DNA of 64,000 bases from Agromyces mediolanus (GCF_023715325.1 NZ_JAMBNX010000001.1:558001-622000); one strand, 5' to 3'; positions 35,309 to 45,211 are shown, numbered from the stretch's first letter. Made by a program: numbers and translations. Notes: generated from the letters alone by a model not told the origin.

Positions 35309-35745
35309 ACGACCACGCGGCGCAGTCCTCGGTCTGGAGCCGGGTCGGCGGACTGCTGCTCGCCGGGCTGATCGGCGTGGTCTACGGTGCCGTCGCGACG
35401 ATCGGCCACCGCCAGAGCATCGAGCTCGGCGGGGTCTCGATCCCGTGGGGGCTCGTCGCCGGCCTCCTCGGCGTCGCGGCGCTGCTGCTCGGCATCCGCC
35501 TGGTGGCCGGTGGCCGCTGGGCCGCGGCCGCCGCAGCGGTCGGCGTCATCGCGATCGTCGCGCTGCTGTCCCTGCCCGGCCCCGGTGGCTCGGTGCTCAT
35601 CGCGAGCGGCCTCGTCGGCACCGCCTGGTCGATCGGGCCGGCGCTCGTCGCCGTGCTCGTGGTCGCGTGGCCCTCGTTGCCGCAGCGGCGACGGCCGCTC
35701 GCAGCGGTTCCCGCGTCGTCCGGTGACGCGTCCCCGGCGCCGTGA
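35305..35745 (+). CDS. Four-helix integral membrane protein (DUF6113-like)
   Basis: 146 residues, with four hydrophobic segments (LLLAGLIGVVYGAVATI; GLVAGLLGVAALLLGIRLV; AAAAVGVIAIVALLSL; GPALVAVLVVAWPSL) and a polar tail. Resembles the small membrane proteins encoded just before fdxA in Micrococcales, which I associate with DUF6113; that name is from memory. GTG start overlaps the lipoprotein stop. Confidence 0.7.
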   Translation: MNDHAAQSSVWSRVGGLLLAGLIGVVYGAVATIGHRQSIELGGVSIPWGLVAGLLGVAALLLGIRLVAGGRWAAAAAAVGVIAIVALLSLPGPGGSVLIASGLVGTAWSIGPALVAVLVVAWPSLPQRRRPLAAVPASSGDASPAP

Positions 35746-35760
35746 CCGAGGAGCCCGCTC

Positions 35761-35766
35761 TAGACT
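35761..35766 (+). promoter_or_regulatory. -10 box of fdxA
   Basis: TAGACT 27 bases before the fdxA GTG, leaving room for the GAAGGGA ribosome-binding site. No good -35 is seen. Confidence 0.45.
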
Positions 35767-35793
35767 GAAGCGACCGCTTCGAAGGGACGAGCC

Positions 35794-36114
35794 GTGACGT
35801 ATGTGATCGCGCTGCCGTGCGTGGATCTGAAAGACCGCGCCTGCATCGACGAGTGCCCGGTGGACTGCATCTACGAGGGTGAGCGATCGCTGTACATCCA
35901 CCCCGACGAGTGCGTCGACTGCGGTGCGTGTGAGCCGGTGTGCCCGGTCGAGGCGATCTACTACGAAGACGACCTCCCCGACGAATGGGCCGACTACTAC
36001 AAGGCCAACGTCGAGTTCTTCGACGAGATCGGCTCGCCCGGCGGCGCCGCCAAGGTCGGCGTCATCGCCTACGACCACCCGATCGTCGCGGCCCTGCCTC
36101 CGCAGGTGCACTGA
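35794..36114 (+). CDS. fdxA: 7Fe ferredoxin
   Basis: 106 residues, GTG start after [42 protein letters not shown] supplies the ligands of a [3Fe-4S] cluster plus one [4Fe-4S] cysteine, and [25 protein letters not shown] the remainder, the classic seven-iron pattern with a helical C-terminal extension. Small soluble electron carrier, in actinobacteria often a partner of P450 or oxidoreductases. It is followed two bases later by dapC, an order shared with mycobacteria (fdxC-dapC). Confidence 0.95.
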   Translation: MTYVIALPCVDLKDRACIDECPVDCIYEGERSLYIHPDECVDCGACEPVCPVEAIYYEDDLPDEWADYYKANVEFFDEIGSPGGAAKVGVIAYDHPIVAALPPQVH

Positions 36115-36116
36115 GC

Positions 36117-37220
36117 ATGGTGCGCGGCGAGCTGCCCGACTACCCCTGGGACCTCATGGCGCCGTACCGCGAGACGGCGGCAGCACATCCCGACGGTCTC
36201 GTCGACCTGTCGATCGGCTCGCCCGTCGACGCGACGCCTGCGGTCGTGCGCGAGGCGCTCGCCGGAGCGACCGACGCGCACGCGTACCCGACCACGGTCG
36301 GCACCGACGCGCTCCGTTCCGAGATCGTGCGCTGGTTCGCGGGGCGCCGCGGGGTCACCGGGCTCACCGAGGCGAACGTGCTGCCGACGATCGGGTCCAA
36401 GGAGCTGGTCGCGCTCCTGCCGTTCCTCCTCGGCCTCGGCGAGGGTGACGTGGTGGTGCACCCGCGAGCGGCCTACCCGAGCTACGAGATGGGCGCCGTG
36501 CTCGTGGGGGCGACGGCGATGGCCGCCGACGATCCCGCCGAGTGGCCGGCCGAGACGAAGCTCATCTGGCTGAACAGCCCCGGCAACCCCGACGGTCGCG
36601 TCCTCGGTCTCGACGAGCTGCGGGCCGCCCGAGCCCGCGCCCACGAGCTCGGCGCCGTCATCGTGAGCGACGAGTGCTACGCGGAGCTCGGCTGGGAGGG
36701 GGAGTGGGCGAAGACGCCCGTGCCCTCGCTGCTCGACCCGCGCGTGATCGGTGACGACCGGCGCAACACGCTCGCCATCTACTCGCTGTCCAAGCAGTCC
36801 AACATGGCCGGGTACCGGGCGGCGTTCGTGGCGGGCTGCCGCGGGGTCGTCTCGCGCATCACGACCGTCCGCAAGCACGCCGGCCTGATGGTGCCGTACC
36901 CGCTGCAGCAGGCCATGGTCGCCGCGCTCCGCGACGAACGTCACGTGGCCGAGCAGAAGGCGCGCTACCGAGCCCGGCGCGACCAGCTGAAGCCGGCGCT
37001 CGAGGCGGCCGGGTTCCGCATCGATCACAGCGAGGCGGGGCTCTACCTGTGGGCGACCGAAGGGCGCGACGCCTGGGAGAGCATCGAGCGGCTCGCGGGC
37101 CTCGGGATCCTCGGCGGGCCCGGGCACTTCTACGGGGTGCACTATCCGCAGCACGTCCGGCTCTCGCTGACCGCGAGTGACGAGCGGATCACTGCGGCAT
37201 CCGCTCGTCTGCGCGGCTGA
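36117..37220 (+). CDS. dapC: Succinyldiaminopimelate transaminase
   Basis: 367 residues from the ATG two bases after the fdxA stop. Fold type I aminotransferase: LSIGSPVDATPAVVREAL, YPTTVGTDALRSEI, TIGSKELVALLPFLLGLG, WLNSPGNPDGRVL, IVSDECYAELGWEG and the PLP lysine in YSLSKQSNMAGYRAAF. It makes N-succinyl-LL-diaminopimelate from the 6-oxo form in lysine and peptidoglycan synthesis. Partners dapD and dapE lie 4-5 kb downstream. Confidence 0.92.
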   Translation: MVRGELPDYPWDLMAPYRETAAAHPDGLVDLSIGSPVDATPAVVREALAGATDAHAYPTTVGTDALRSEIVRWFAGRRGVTGLTEANVLPTIGSKELVALLPFLLGLGEGDVVVHPRAAYPSYEMGAVLVGATAMAADDPAEWPAETKLIWLNSPGNPDGRVLGLDELRAARARAHELGAVIVSDECYAELGWEGEWAKTPVPSLLDPRVIGDDRRNTLAIYSLSKQSNMAGYRAAFVAGCRGVVSRITTVRKHAGLMVPYPLQQAMVAALRDERHVAEQKARYRARRDQLKPALEAAGFRIDHSEAGLYLWATEGRDAWESIERLAGLGILGGPGHFYGVHYPQHVRLSLTASDERITAASARLRG

Positions 37221-37387
37221 CGCGCTGATCCACACCCGATTGTCGGCATTCTCCAAGGATCCGGCGATGCTTTGGCGGGTGCGACAGTGTGCTCCGGGCG
37301 CGTCTAGGCTGTACTCGGGCAGCGGCCGCCAACCGGGCTGCGCTCTTGAAGGCAGGTGACCGCACCATGACGATCACAGGAGGCGCC

Positions 37388-38698
37388 GTGACCGACGTCG
37401 TGAACTCCGCGGCCGGGCAGAACCCCGCGACCGCGACCCTGAACTACCCGGGCGGCACCGCCGAATTCCCGATCACCCCCGCCGTGCAGGGCAATGCCAG
37501 CATCGACCTGTCGACACTCACCCGGCAGACCGGGCTCACCGGGCTCGACTACGGCTTCGTGAACACGGCCTCCACCCGGTCCGAGATCACGTACATCGAC
37601 GGCGAGCAGGGCATCCTCCGCTACCGCGGGTACCCGATCGAGCAGCTCGCCGAGCACTCGACGTACCTCGAGGTCGCCTGGCTGCTCATCTACGGCGAAC
37701 TGCCGACGGCCGACCAGCTGGCCGACTTCGACGACAAGGTCCGCCGCCACACCCTGCTGCACGAAGACCTGAAGCGCTTCTTCTCGGCGCTGCCGCACAC
37801 GGCGCACCCGATGTCGGTGCTCTCGAGCGCCGTCGCCGCACTGTCGACGTACTACGAGGGCTCGTCCGACCCGCACGACCCCGACCACGTCGAGGTCACC
37901 ACGCTGCGCCTCCTCGCGAAGCTCCCGGTCATCGCCGCCTACGCGCACAAGAAGAGCGTCGGTCAGGCGTTCCTCTACCCCGACAACTCGCTGAACTTCG
38001 TCGAGAACTTCCTGCGCCTGAACTTCGGCAACATGGCCGAGCCGTACGTGCTCGAGCCCACGCTCGTGCGCGCGCTCGACCGCCTGCTCATCCTGCACGA
38101 GGACCACGAGCAGAACGCCTCGACGTCCACGGTGCGCCTCGTCGGCTCGACGGGCGCGAACCTCTACTCGTCGATCTCGGCCGGCATCCAGGCCCTCTCG
38201 GGTCCGTTGCACGGCGGCGCGAACGAGGCGGTGCTGCAGATGCTCGCCCGCATCCAGGACTCCGGCGAGGGCGTCGCGAAGTTCGTCGAGCGCGTGAAGC
38301 GCAAGGAAGACGGCGTGAAGCTCATGGGCTTCGGGCACCGCGTCTACAAGAACTACGACCCGCGCGCGAAGATCGTCAAGGAGTCGGCCGACGCCGTGCT
38401 CGAGAGCCTCGGGGTGAACGACCCCCTGCTCGACATCGCGAAGGAGCTCGAGCAGTTCGCGCTGCAGGACGACTACTTCAAGGAGCGCCGGCTCTACCCG
38501 AACGTCGACTTCTACACGGGTGTCATCTACAAGGCGATGGGCTTCCCGACGCGCATGTTCACCGTGCTCTTCGCGATCGGCCGACTGCCCGGCTGGATCG
38601 CGCACTGGCGCGAGATGAACCTCGACCCGCAGACGAAGATCGGCCGCCCGCAGCAGCTGTACACGGGGGCGCCGGAGCGTCGCTACCCGGGCGCCTGA
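37388..38698 (+). CDS. gltA: Citrate synthase
   Basis: 436 residues from the GTG at 37388, four bases after AGGAGG; an in-frame ATG at 37367 (seven residues longer) is the alternative. Condenses acetyl-CoA and oxaloacetate. Active-site histidines are in SGPLHGGANEAV and MGFGHRVYKNYDPR, the aspartate in YPNVDFYTGVIYKAMGFP; GEQGILRYRGYPIEQLAEHS and HEQNASTSTVRLVGSTGANLYSSI are further conserved blocks. The length fits the type II (NADH-sensitive-like) group. TAGGCT at 37305-37310 may be its -10. Confidence 0.95.
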   Translation: MTDVVNSAAGQNPATATLNYPGGTAEFPITPAVQGNASIDLSTLTRQTGLTGLDYGFVNTASTRSEITYIDGEQGILRYRGYPIEQLAEHSTYLEVAWLLIYGELPTADQLADFDDKVRRHTLLHEDLKRFFSALPHTAHPMSVLSSAVAALSTYYEGSSDPHDPDHVEVTTLRLLAKLPVIAAYAHKKSVGQAFLYPDNSLNFVENFLRLNFGNMAEPYVLEPTLVRALDRLLILHEDHEQNASTSTVRLVGSTGANLYSSISAGIQALSGPLHGGANEAVLQMLARIQDSGEGVAKFVERVKRKEDGVKLMGFGHRVYKNYDPRAKIVKESADAVLESLGVNDPLLDIAKELEQFALQDDYFKERRLYPNVDFYTGVIYKAMGFPTRMFTVLFAIGRLPGWIAHWREMNLDPQTKIGRPQQLYTGAPERRYPGA

Positions 38699-38726
38699 GG
38701 GCTTCGGCCCAAGGAGCCTGCTCGAT

Positions 38727-38760
38727 CGAACGCCGGCCGCGTCACGCGTGCCGGCGTTCG
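38727..38760. terminator. Bidirectional terminator between gltA and penicillin acylase genes
   Basis: An 11-bp stem (CGAACGCCGGC with GCCGGCGTTCG) with a smaller inner CGCG/CGCG pairing, 28 bases after the gltA stop. Confidence 0.75.
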
Positions 38761-38777
38761 GCGTCTCTCCGCTCGGT

Positions 38778-41339
38778 TCAGCCCGCGGGACGCAGCGTCA
38801 GCTCGGCGACGGATGCCTCGGCGACCGCCTCCGGCGAGTACGCCCAGGGGCGCTGTTCGCCGCGCTGCCAGAGCGGCGCCTGATCGTCGTAGTTGCGGTG
38901 GAACGCGTGGCCGGAGGCGCCGGTGAGGTTCACCCAGGTCGAGCGGTCGAAGTCGGACAGGTCGACGACCATGCGCATCGAGGGCACCCAGTCGACGCCG
39001 TAGCCGAGCGAGGCATCCCAGCCGATCGCGTTCACGATCGCCGAGCCGCCGCCGAGCCGGTACGGTCCCCGATTGAAGAGCCACTCGATCGGCGCGATAC
39101 CCGATTCGCCGAAGCTCTGGTTCGTGAGGGTCAGTGTGTGCAGTTCGCCCCAGCGCCAGTGCTTCGGATCGGACCCGAGCAGACTGCGCGACTCCGACCA
39201 CGCACGCTCGAGCGCGTCCGCGATCATCTCGTCACGGCCGGTGACGCCGCGCTGCTCGTCGGTCCACCAGTGCGACTCGGGCTCGCTGAGCAGGGTGCCG
39301 ACGACGCTGAACCAGCGGTCGCCTCCGACGGGGCGGGTCCCCTCGGGCAGCCCGCCGAACATCTCGTCGAGCAGCGTGCGCCAGAACACGGCGAAGTAGG
39401 CGGCCTGGCCGCTGTCGGCGTCGGCGCGCCCGTCCCACCCCGCGAGGTACTCGGCGCCGGACTTCGCGTCGCCCGTGAGCTCGAGTGCGGAGATGAGCGG
39501 CAGGAATGCCTCGGCGTTCGCGTCGCGGGTGTCGAGCTGGATGTCGGCGAGCTCCTCGGCGCTCAGCTTCGCCCCGCCCTCCAGGGCCTCGGCGAGGCGT
39601 CGCTCGATCCCGTCGGCGCGGTAGCCGAGATCCCAGTCGGCGGTGAGGAACGGTCCGTCGGCGGTGACGGCGTTGTTCGCGGTGACGATGACGCCGCGCT
39701 CCGGGTTCAGGAGCGAGGGGAGCTGTTCGAAGGGGATGGTGCCGGTCCAGCGGTTCGCGCTCGTCCAGCCCGGCAGTGGGACCGTGCCGTCGCCGACGCT
39801 GCGGATCGGGATGTCGCCCGGCGCCTGGTAGCCGATGTTGCCGTCGACGTCCGCGTAGACGAGGTTCTGGCTCGGCACGTCGAACAGCGAGGCGGCCGTG
39901 CGGAAGTCGTCCCAGTTCTGCGCGCGGTTCAGCGCGAAGATCGCCTGCGGCGTGGTTCCCGGGGTGAGCGCGGTCCAGGCGAGCGAGAGCTCGAGGGAGC
40001 CCTCGCCCGCATCGGCCTCGTCGGCGGCCGCGGCGATGCGCTCGAAGCTGTCGCCGATGCCCGTGACGAGCGGGCCGCGCCCGGTCGCACGGACCGTGAG
40101 CGTGACCGGATCGCCGCCGGCGACCTCGATCGTCTCCTCGCGCAGCTGCAGTGGACGGCGCACCCCGTCGAGCTCGTACTCGTCCCCGTCGACGCGCTCG
40201 AGGAACAGGTCGGCGACATCGGGCCCGAGGTTCGTGAACCCCCAGGAGATGCGGTCGTTGTGGCCGATGACGACACCCGGCAGGCCGGAGAAGGTGTAGC
40301 CGGCGACGTCGTACGCGCAGCGCTCGGACCGTTCGGCGCAGCGCAATCCCATCTGGTACCAGATCGACGGCATCGCGGGGCCGAGGTGCGGGTCGTTCGC
40401 GAGCAGCGGCAGGCCCGACTCGGTGTGCGCGCCCGAGACCACCCAGGAGTTGGAGCCGAGGTCGCCGCCGGCCGGGCCGAAGAGCTGAGGCAGCTCGTCG
40501 AGTGCGGCGCGGAGCGCTCGGAGCGAGGCGGCGGCGTCCGCGGGGCTGGCAGAGGCATCCGCGTCGCCGTCGTCGATCGGCGAGACGTCCTCGCTCGCGG
40601 CGGGCGCCGCTGTGGCGGGCGGTCCGTCGAGAATGGTCGGCATCGAGCCGAAGGGGTAGCCGGGGTGCAGGCGGGCGACTTCCTCCGCCGGGAGCTCCGT
40701 GGCGAGGAGGGCACGGTCGATCTCGTCCTCGAGGTTGCTGCGCAGGTCCCAGGCCATCGCCTTGAGCCAGGCGATCGAGTCGACGGCCGTCCACGGCTCG
40801 GGGGAGTAGCCGGGGTTCTGCAGCCCGAGCACGGCGTACTCGAGCGAGAGCTCCGCGCCGCTGCGCTCGGCGAGGTACGCGTTCACCCCCTCGGCGTACG
40901 CGTCGTAGATCGCGCGAGTGGCCTCGTCGAGCAGCTCGTACTCCTGCTCGGCGACGCCGCGCCAGTTCAAGGTGCGGATGAAGGCGTCAGTCGGCACCTG
41001 CGAGGCCCCGAAGAGCTCGGCGAGGCGACCGGCCGTGACATGACGGCGGAAGTCCATCTCCCAGAAGCGATCCTGCGCGTGCACGTAGCCCTGGGCGAGG
41101 AAGAGGTCGCGATCGCTCGACGCGACGACGGTCGGGATGCCGGCGTCATCGCGTTCCACCGTGACCTCGGCCTCGAGCCCGGGGATCTCGATGGTGCCGC
41201 TCGTCTGGGGGAATGAGCGCTGCACCGTCCACCAGCCGAAGCCCCAGCCGGCTCCGGCGAGGACGAGCACCGTGACGAGCACGCCGACGAGGAACTTCAG
41301 CAGACCCGACCGACGGGTCCGCGGTGCATCCGTGCCCAA
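38778..41339 (-). CDS. Penicillin acylase family protein (Ntn hydrolase)
   Basis: 853 residues from the TTG at 41339 (GAGGGA six bases upstream; in-frame GTG at 41345 directly abuts that site). One N-terminal membrane helix (LLKFLVGVLVTVLVLAGAGWGFG), then the alpha chain with RDDAGIPTVVASSDRDLFLAQGYVHAQDRFWEMD, a low-complexity linker, and the processing site LGSNSWVVSG where the serine becomes the beta-chain nucleophile. NNAVTADGPFLTADWDLGYRADGI holds the oxyanion-hole Asn region. Secreted or anchored amidase; the natural substrate may be an acyl-homoserine lactone, a penicillin-like amide or another acylated amine. Confidence 0.88.
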   Translation of the reverse strand: MGTDAPRTRRSGLLKFLVGVLVTVLVLAGAGWGFGWWTVQRSFPQTSGTIEIPGLEAEVTVERDDAGIPTVVASSDRDLFLAQGYVHAQDRFWEMDFRRHVTAGRLAELFGASQVPTDAFIRTLNWRGVAEQEYELLDEATRAIYDAYAEGVNAYLAERSGAELSLEYAVLGLQNPGYSPEPWTAVDSIAWLKAMAWDLRSNLEDEIDRALLATELPAEEVARLHPGYPFGSMPTILDGPPATAAPAASEDVSPIDDGDADASASPADAAASLRALRAALDELPQLFGPAGGDLGSNSWVVSGAHTESGLPLLANDPHLGPAMPSIWYQMGLRCAERSERCAYDVAGYTFSGLPGVVIGHNDRISWGFTNLGPDVADLFLERVDGDEYELDGVRRPLQLREETIEVAGGDPVTLTVRATGRGPLVTGIGDSFERIAAAADEADAGEGSLELSLAWTALTPGTTPQAIFALNRAQNWDDFRTAASLFDVPSQNLVYADVDGNIGYQAPGDIPIRSVGDGTVPLPGWTSANRWTGTIPFEQLPSLLNPERGVIVTANNAVTADGPFLTADWDLGYRADGIERRLAEALEGGAKLSAEELADIQLDTRDANAEAFLPLISALELTGDAKSGAEYLAGWDGRADADSGQAAYFAVFWRTLLDEMFGGLPEGTRPVGGDRWFSVVGTLLSEPESHWWTDEQRGVTGRDEMIADALERAWSESRSLLGSDPKHWRWGELHTLTLTNQSFGESGIAPIEWLFNRGPYRLGGGSAIVNAIGWDASLGYGVDWVPSMRMVVDLSDFDRSTWVNLTGASGHAFHRNYDDQAPLWQRGEQRPWAYSPEAVAEASVAELTLRPAG

Positions 41340-41438
41340 TGCCACTCCCTCGTGACGTGCATGACGGCGGCCGCCACGCGGCGGCCTGGGCACTCACTGT
41401 ACCGGAAGCCGGCTTTCCCGAATCGGGCGGGGTCGCGG

Positions 41439-42401
41439 TCAGGCGTGCAGCGCCTCGTTCAGCACGACGCCGCTGCCCGAACGGGACAGCACCTCGACCC
41501 GGCCGTTCAGCGAGTTGCGCCGGAAGAGCAGCCCGGGCCGGCCCGAGAGCTCGAGCGCCTTCACGGCGCGCTCCTCGCCCTCGCCCACGATGGCGACCTT
41601 CGTACCGGCCGTCACGTAGAGCCCGGCCTCGACGACGGAGTCGTCGCCGATCGAGATGCCGATGCCGGAGTTCGCCCCGAGGAGCGCGCGCTCGCCGATC
41701 TCGACGCGCTGCGTTCCGCCGCCCGACAGTGTGCCCATGATCGAGGCGCCGCCGCCGATGTCGCTGCCGTCGCCCACGACGACGCCCTGGGAGATGCGCC
41801 CCTCGACCATGGAGGAGCCCAGCGTGCCGGCGTTGAAGTTCACGAAGCCCTCGTGCATCACGGTCGTGCCGGGCGCGAGGTGCGCGCCGAGGCGCACTCG
41901 GGAGGCGTCGGCGATGCGCACCCGGTCAGGCGTGACGTAATCGAGCAGACGCGGGAACTTGTCGACGCCAGTGGCGTGGATGCCGTGCCGTTGCAGCACC
42001 GGCCGCAGGCGGTCGAAGTCGGCGGGGTGCACGGGGCCCGCGTTCGTCCAGACCACCGTGGGCAGGTGTCCGAAGACGCCGTCGAGGTTCAGGCCGTTCG
42101 GCCGCACCAGCAGGTGCGACAGCAGGTGCAGGCGGAGGTAGGCGTCGGCCGTGCCGGTCGGCGCCGAGTCGAGCTCGATCTCGACGGTGACGGCCTCGAT
42201 GGTGACGGCGCGTCGCTCGTCGGCCCCGGTGAGCGCCTCGATCTCCGCGGGCAGGATCCAGCGTTCGCGGCCGGTCGGGATGGCGCCGAGCGCGGGGCTC
42301 GGGAACCAGGTGTCGAGCACGGTGCCGTCGGCGGCGATCGTGGCGAGCCCGTCGCCCCAGGCGCGGCGGTCGGAGGCGGGAGCGGCGGCGTTCTCGGACA
42401 T
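41439..42401 (-). CDS. dapD: 2,3,4,5-tetrahydropyridine-2,6-dicarboxylate N-succinyltransferase
   Basis: 320 residues, the actinobacterial class of DapD. N-terminal domain ([21 protein letters not shown]), then left-handed beta-helix hexapeptides ([84 protein letters not shown]). Transfers succinyl from succinyl-CoA in the lysine/diaminopimelate pathway. Divergent from dapE across 83 bases, as in Mycobacterium. TACGCT lies seven bases before the ATG. Confidence 0.95.
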   Translation of the reverse strand: MSENAAAPASDRRAWGDGLATIAADGTVLDTWFPSPALGAIPTGRERWILPAEIEALTGADERRAVTIEAVTVEIELDSAPTGTADAYLRLHLLSHLLVRPNGLNLDGVFGHLPTVVWTNAGPVHPADFDRLRPVLQRHGIHATGVDKFPRLLDYVTPDRVRIADASRVRLGAHLAPGTTVMHEGFVNFNAGTLGSSMVEGRISQGVVVGDGSDIGGGASIMGTLSGGGTQRVEIGERALLGANSGIGISIGDDSVVEAGLYVTAGTKVAIVGEGEERAVKALELSGRPGLLFRRNSLNGRVEVLSRSGSGVVLNEALHA

Positions 42402-42408
42402 GCCTTCC

Positions 42409-42414
42409 AGCGTA
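42409..42414 (-). promoter_or_regulatory. -10 box of dapD
   Basis: TACGCT on the minus strand, seven bases (GGAAGGC) before the dapD ATG; could be leaderless or use GGAAGG as a short SD. Confidence 0.5.
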
Positions 42415-42472
42415 TCGATCGCCGCAGCGATGTGACGCCCCGGGGCGGCCCGGGGCCCCGGCGGCTCCCCAA

Positions 42473-42478
42473 TAGACT
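42473..42478 (+). promoter_or_regulatory. -10 box of dapE
   Basis: TAGACT, then six bases (CGTGGG) and the ATG at 42485; part of a compact divergent dapD/dapE promoter region. Confidence 0.6.
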
Positions 42479-42484
42479 CGTGGG

Positions 42485-43585
42485 ATGCCGGATGCAGCCG
42501 CTCTCCCCACCCTCGACCTCGCTGCGGACGTCGTGACGATCACGCGGTCGATCTGCGACATCCCGAGCGTCTCGGGTGACGAGGGCCCGCTGGCGGACCG
42601 GGTCGTGCAGGCCCTCAGGGGCGCCGCCCACCTCGAGATCATCCGTGACGGCGACGCCGTCGTCGCGCGCACGAACCTCGGTCGAGCCCGCCGCGTCGTC
42701 ATCGCCGGCCACCTCGACACCGTGCCGATCAACGGCAACGTCCCGACCCGGTTCGAGACCGACGACGACGGCACCGAGTTCCTCTGGGGGCGGGGGACCG
42801 TCGACATGAAGGCCGGGGTCGCCGTGCAGCTGAAGCTCGCCGCCGAGCTCGCCGCGCCCGCCGTCGACGTGACCTGGGTCTGGTACGACCACGAGGAGGT
42901 CTCGGCGGCGCTGAACGGCCTGGGGCGCATCGCCCGCACCGCGCCGGAGCTGCTCGCAGGTGACTTCGCGATCCTCGGGGAGCCCTCGAACGGGCAGGTC
43001 GAGGGTGGCTGCAACGGCACGCTCCGCGCCGAAGTGCGCACGAACGGCGTGCGGGCCCACTCGGCCAGGAGCTGGGTCGGCGAGAACGCGATCCACAAAC
43101 TCGCCCCGGCGCTCGCGAAGCTCGCCGCCTACGAGGCGGAGACGGTCGAGGTCGACGGTCTCGCCTACCGCGAGGGGCTGAACGCGGTCATCGTCCGGGG
43201 CGGCATCGCGGGCAACGTCATCCCGGACGAGGCGGTGCTCGAGGTGAACTACCGCTTCGCGCCGTCGAAGTCCGCCGCGGAGGCCGCCGCGTTCGTCACC
43301 GACTTCTTCGCCGGTTACGAGGTCGCGGTGGTCGACGCCGCCGACGGCGCACGCCCCGGCCTGGACGACCCGCTCGCGCTCGAGTTCGTGCGCGCCGTCG
43401 GCGCGGAGGCGCGCCCGAAATACGGCTGGACGGATGTCGCCCGCTTCAGCGCCATGGGCGTGCCGGCGGTGAACTTCGGCCCCGGCGACCCGTTGAAGGC
43501 GCACGCCGACGACGAACGGGTCGCGGTGCAGCAGATCGTCGACTGCGAGCGGGCGCTGCGCGCCTGGCTCACCGCTGCCGGCTGA
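42485..43585 (+). CDS. dapE: Succinyl-diaminopimelate desuccinylase
   Basis: 366 residues. Di-zinc M20 amidohydrolase: [15 protein letters not shown] (first His/Asp), [17 protein letters not shown] (bridging Asp), [16 protein letters not shown] (catalytic Glu pair), [19 protein letters not shown], and a C-terminal [20 protein letters not shown] with [11 protein letters not shown] providing the last ligand histidine. It releases succinate to give LL-diaminopimelate. Last of the window's dapC-dapD-dapE set. Ends nine bases before the GT-C gene and may be co-transcribed with it. Confidence 0.95.
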   Translation: MPDAAALPTLDLAADVVTITRSICDIPSVSGDEGPLADRVVQALRGAAHLEIIRDGDAVVARTNLGRARRVVIAGHLDTVPINGNVPTRFETDDDGTEFLWGRGTVDMKAGVAVQLKLAAELAAPAVDVTWVWYDHEEVSAALNGLGRIARTAPELLAGDFAILGEPSNGQVEGGCNGTLRAEVRTNGVRAHSARSWVGENAIHKLAPALAKLAAYEAETVEVDGLAYREGLNAVIVRGGIAGNVIPDEAVLEVNYRFAPSKSAAEAAAFVTDFFAGYEVAVVDAADGARPGLDDPLALEFVRAVGAEARPKYGWTDVARFSAMGVPAVNFGPGDPLKAHADDERVAVQQIVDCERALRAWLTAAG

Positions 43586-43593
43586 GGCATCCG

Positions 43594-44838
43594 ATGCCTC
43601 CGGTCCAGGCCGACCCGTCGCCCGTGACGGTCCGGGTGTCGCGCTGGTCGCCGCGGGTGCGTTGGCGGCTGCTGCCGTGGTGGGCGCGAGTGACGCTGAT
43701 CTGGTTCGGCGCCCGCGCGCTGACGACGGTGTTCGTGCTGATCTTCGCGGACGGGCAGCTCGCGAACGCCTGGACCGGGGCGAAGCCCGATCTGTTCGCG
43801 TTCTCCAACCTCTGGGATGCGCGCTGGTACCAGATCATCGCGACGGGCGGCTACCCGAGCGAACTGCCGCTCGACGAGAGCGGGCACGTCGCAGAGAACG
43901 CGTGGGCGTTCCTCCCGGTGTTCCCCGCGATCGTGCGGGGGGTCACGTTCCTCGGCGTCGGCTGGAACGTCGCCTCGGTGCTCGTCGCCGTGGTGGCCGG
44001 CCTCGGTGCGGCGCTCGTGCTGCACCGGTTGCTCTCGCGCTTCCTCGAACCAGACCGGGCGATGTTTGCGATCGTGCTGTTCGCCGTCGCGCCCGTGTCG
44101 CCCATCATGCAGTTCGGCTACGCGGAGTCGCTCGGCGCGCTCCTGCTGGCCACGGCACTCCTCCTGCTCGTCGAGCGGAGGTACGGATGGCTCGTGCCGG
44201 TGGTCGCCGTGTGGGCGTTCACCCGGCCGGGCGCCCTCGCCTTCGCCCTCACGCTCGGCCTGCACTTCCTCGTGCGCTGGTGGCGCCGGCGCGACGACCC
44301 GTTCCCACCGCGCGAGCAGTTCCTCGTCGTCGGCGTCGGGCTCTTCGCCGCGGTGGTCGGGTTCGCCTGGCCGGGAGTGGTCTGGGCCGTCACCGGGGAA
44401 CTGTCCGGCTACACGGAGACCGAGCTCGCGTGGCGGGCCGGCTACGTGGGGCACCAGGAGCTCGTGCCGTTCACCGCGTGGTTCCAGGGCGGGGCCTGGT
44501 GGGCGGACTTCGTCGGCCTGCCGGCCTGGGTCGGGATGCTCGTCGTGGGCGTGCTGATCGCGGGATTCGCGCTCCTGCTCGTGCTGCCGGCCGTGCGACG
44601 TCTCGGCACCGACATCCGGCTGTGGCTCGCCTCCTACGGGCTCTACCTGCTGGCGGTGTTCTTCCCGCAGTCGAGCACCTTCCGCATCGTCATGCCGATG
44701 TTCCCGCTCGTCGGCGCGCTCGCCGTGCCTCGTGCCCGCTGGTATCGCTGGAGCATCGTGGTCGTGTTCCTCGCCCTGCAGTGGGTGTGGCTGCACATCT
44801 GCTGGGCGGTGTCCGCCTACGACTGGAGTCCGCCCTGA
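43594..44838 (+). CDS. GT-C type mannosyltransferase-like membrane protein (PIG-V-like)
   Basis: 414 residues with about nine to ten helices. After helix 1 comes the loop NLWDARWYQIIATGGYPSELPL; the WDAxWY...GY pattern is that of PIG-V and related GT-C glycosyltransferases using polyprenyl-phosphate sugars. Further features: ENAWAFLPVFPAIVRGV, QFGYAESLGALLLATALLLLVERR, FPQSSTFRIVMPMFPLVGAL. Likely adds a sugar, plausibly mannose, to a cell-envelope lipid or protein on the outer face. Nine bases after dapE. Confidence 0.78.
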   Translation: MPPVQADPSPVTVRVSRWSPRVRWRLLPWWARVTLIWFGARALTTVFVLIFADGQLANAWTGAKPDLFAFSNLWDARWYQIIATGGYPSELPLDESGHVAENAWAFLPVFPAIVRGVTFLGVGWNVASVLVAVVAGLGAALVLHRLLSRFLEPDRAMFAIVLFAVAPVSPIMQFGYAESLGALLLATALLLLVERRYGWLVPVVAVWAFTRPGALAFALTLGLHFLVRWWRRRDDPFPPREQFLVVGVGLFAAVVGFAWPGVVWAVTGELSGYTETELAWRAGYVGHQELVPFTAWFQGGAWWADFVGLPAWVGMLVVGVLIAGFALLLVLPAVRRLGTDIRLWLASYGLYLLAVFFPQSSTFRIVMPMFPLVGALAVPRARWYRWSIVVVFLALQWVWLHICWAVSAYDWSPP

Positions 44839-44874
44839 CGCACGAGTGAATTCTTCACACAACTCGCCCGGGAT

Positions 44875-44904
44875 TTCCGAAGGACTCCTGACATGGCAGA
44901 TAAT
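44875..44904 (+). promoter_or_regulatory. Promoter of the DUF3117 gene
   Basis: TTCCGA (44875-44880) and GATAAT (44899-44904) are separated by 18 bases, the clearest sigma-70-like pair in the window, about 30 bases upstream of the ATG at 44934. Confidence 0.6.
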
Positions 44905-44933
44905 AGAAGCTCAGCCACGAAAGGGGTAACTCA

Positions 44934-45104
44934 ATGGCGGCTATGAAGCCACGCACCGGAGACGGGCCGATGGAGGCTGTGAAAGAGGGGCGACTCATCA
45001 TCGTGCGTGTGCCGCTCGAGGGCGGGGGACGTCTCGTGGTGTCGGTCAACGATGCCGAGGCGAAAGAGCTGTACGACGTGCTCGGGGGCGTAGTCAACGT
45101 CTGA
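44934..45104 (+). CDS. DUF3117 family small protein
   Basis: 56 residues, starting MAAMKPRTGDGPMEAVKEGR and ending LYDVLGGVVNV; ATG with GAAAGGGG upstream. This short protein is conserved nearly unchanged across actinobacteria (M. tuberculosis Rv1211 type) and has no known function. It is below usual ORF length cut-offs. It has its own promoter and a strong terminator, suggesting a separate, highly expressed transcript. Confidence 0.92.
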   Translation: MAAMKPRTGDGPMEAVKEGRLIIVRVPLEGGGRLVVSVNDAEAKELYDVLGGVVNV

Positions 45105-45153
45105 GACGCGTCGAGCCGGGTGCCGATGACGCACCCGCGGCTCAGCGCCACGA

Positions 45154-45187
45154 GAGAGGCCCGAGCGCAACAGCGCTCGGGCCTCTC
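45154..45187. terminator. Bidirectional terminator after the DUF3117 gene
   Basis: A perfect 15-bp stem (GAGAGGCCCGAGCGC and complement) with loop AACA, between the DUF3117 gene and the convergent O-methyltransferase gene. Confidence 0.85.
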
Positions 45188-45211
45188 GGCGTCTCGGGGG
45201 CCGAAGCGGCG